NCBI GenBank assembly: GCA_945833725.1
Contig: CAMAFU010000112.1
Location: 1 to 6,457 of the forward strand
DNA from: an uncultured Treponema sp.
Lineage (GTDB): Bacteria; Spirochaetota; Spirochaetia; Treponematales; Treponemataceae
Length of the DNA stretch: 6,457 nt
Reading direction: 5' to 3'
A program made the position numbers and the translations under genes. How positions within the stretch are numbered: position 1 is the stretch's first letter; each line of letters begins with the position of its first letter. Under the pieces are notes generated by a model, which was given only the letters and a program-made list of their open reading frames with translations, had not been told where the DNA came from and did no database searches. This document shows, one piece after another, positions 6,281 to 6,457 of this stretch.

Positions 6281-6309
6281 ATATTATCAATATCCGTACA
6301 GGCTGTCAA
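6281..6309 (-). promoter_or_regulatory. Sigma-70-type promoter of the zinc-ribbon gene
   Basis: On the minus strand a perfect TTGACA (6309-6304) is followed after 17 bases by TAATAT (6286-6281, 4 of 6). The overlapping GATAAT (6288-6283) is 5 of 6 to consensus at 15-base spacing. The predicted transcription start is about 6274, giving a leader of about 30 bases that contains GGAGG. This is the best promoter in the window. Confidence 0.75.
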
Positions 6310-6368
6310 TAATTCATCCGGCTGTTTTCAGGTATTTCCGTATTATAAAGTTGTAAGGAAAATTTTGC

Positions 6369-6457
6369 GGAGGCAAAGACTCTACTGCGGCAAGGATAGT
6401 AGCCCCGCGAAGCGTCCGGCTTTGCCGGATGAAGCGATTAGCGGAAGGGCGGATAGC
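6369..6457 (+). repeat. GC-rich, hairpin-containing repeat-like sequence, cut by the window end
   Basis: The last 97 bases are 59% GC by hand count, abruptly higher than the A/T-rich promoter region before them, and no convincing reading frame is present. A hairpin TCCGGC-TTT-GCCGGA occupies 6415-6429. It is followed by TGAAGCGATTAGCGGAAGGG, and GGATAG occurs twice (6394-6399 and 6451-6456). A short inverted pair CTACT/AGTAG (near 6382-6402) precedes the hairpin. The order hairpin then TAGCGGA recurs in the minus strand of the OppC-OppD linker, suggesting one modular repeat family. Its right boundary lies outside the window. Confidence 0.45.

Noticed and set aside
6360..6457. The tail as a tRNA, RNase P RNA or other standard structural RNA
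   Set aside because: No T-loop, CCA end, or conserved RNase P or SRP sequence is visible; the hairpin alone does not identify a known RNA.

Overview
The window reads as chromosomal DNA of a low-to-moderate GC host-associated spirochaete, most probably a Treponema. This rests on recognition, not a search: the enlarged membrane-embedded signal peptidase I, the TrpR-type regulator, the A/T-rich codon choice and the GC-rich dispersed-repeat style all fit that genus. No rRNA, tRNA, CRISPR array or insertion-sequence transposase is visible. Both ends are cut: the left end lies inside a permease gene and the right end inside a GC-rich repeat-like sequence.

Layout. Bases 2-3778 carry four consecutive parts of an oligopeptide/dipeptide (Opp/Dpp) ABC importer on the + strand: the C-terminal part of the OppB permease, an OppC permease, an OppD ATPase and an OppF ATPase. 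The genes overlap or abut and look co-transcribed. The solute-binding protein and the OppB N-terminus would lie to the left. OppC and OppD are in one continuous reading frame, joined by a 59% GC segment (about 1697-1838) that looks like a dispersed repeat inserted between two formerly separate genes. The same frame is broken by an in-frame TAA at 778-780, codon 54 of OppC. As read, OppC is therefore split into a short N-terminal piece and a long downstream frame holding the rest of OppC plus all of OppD.

Bases 3813-4157 encode a TrpR-family repressor. Bases 4253-6010 encode a 585-residue signal peptidase I with an expanded N-terminal membrane region and a large insertion in the catalytic domain. 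Its only plausible start is 6 bases past a perfect TATAAT with no Shine-Dalgarno sequence, which suggests a leaderless mRNA. A symmetrical terminator (6011-6059) sits between it and a convergent 58-residue zinc-ribbon gene on the minus strand (6068-6244), which has a clear promoter and ribosome binding site. The last ~85 bases are GC-rich, contain a hairpin and resemble the OppC-OppD linker read on its minus strand.

How the genes work together. OppB, OppC, OppD and OppF would form an inner-membrane peptide importer, with two permeases and two ATPases. The integrity of OppC decides whether this copy works. TrpR, signal peptidase and the zinc-ribbon protein appear to be separate functions and separate transcription units. 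I see no new defence or mobile system. The most interesting signal is the repeat-like sequence at the OppC-OppD fusion joint together with the interrupted OppC frame.
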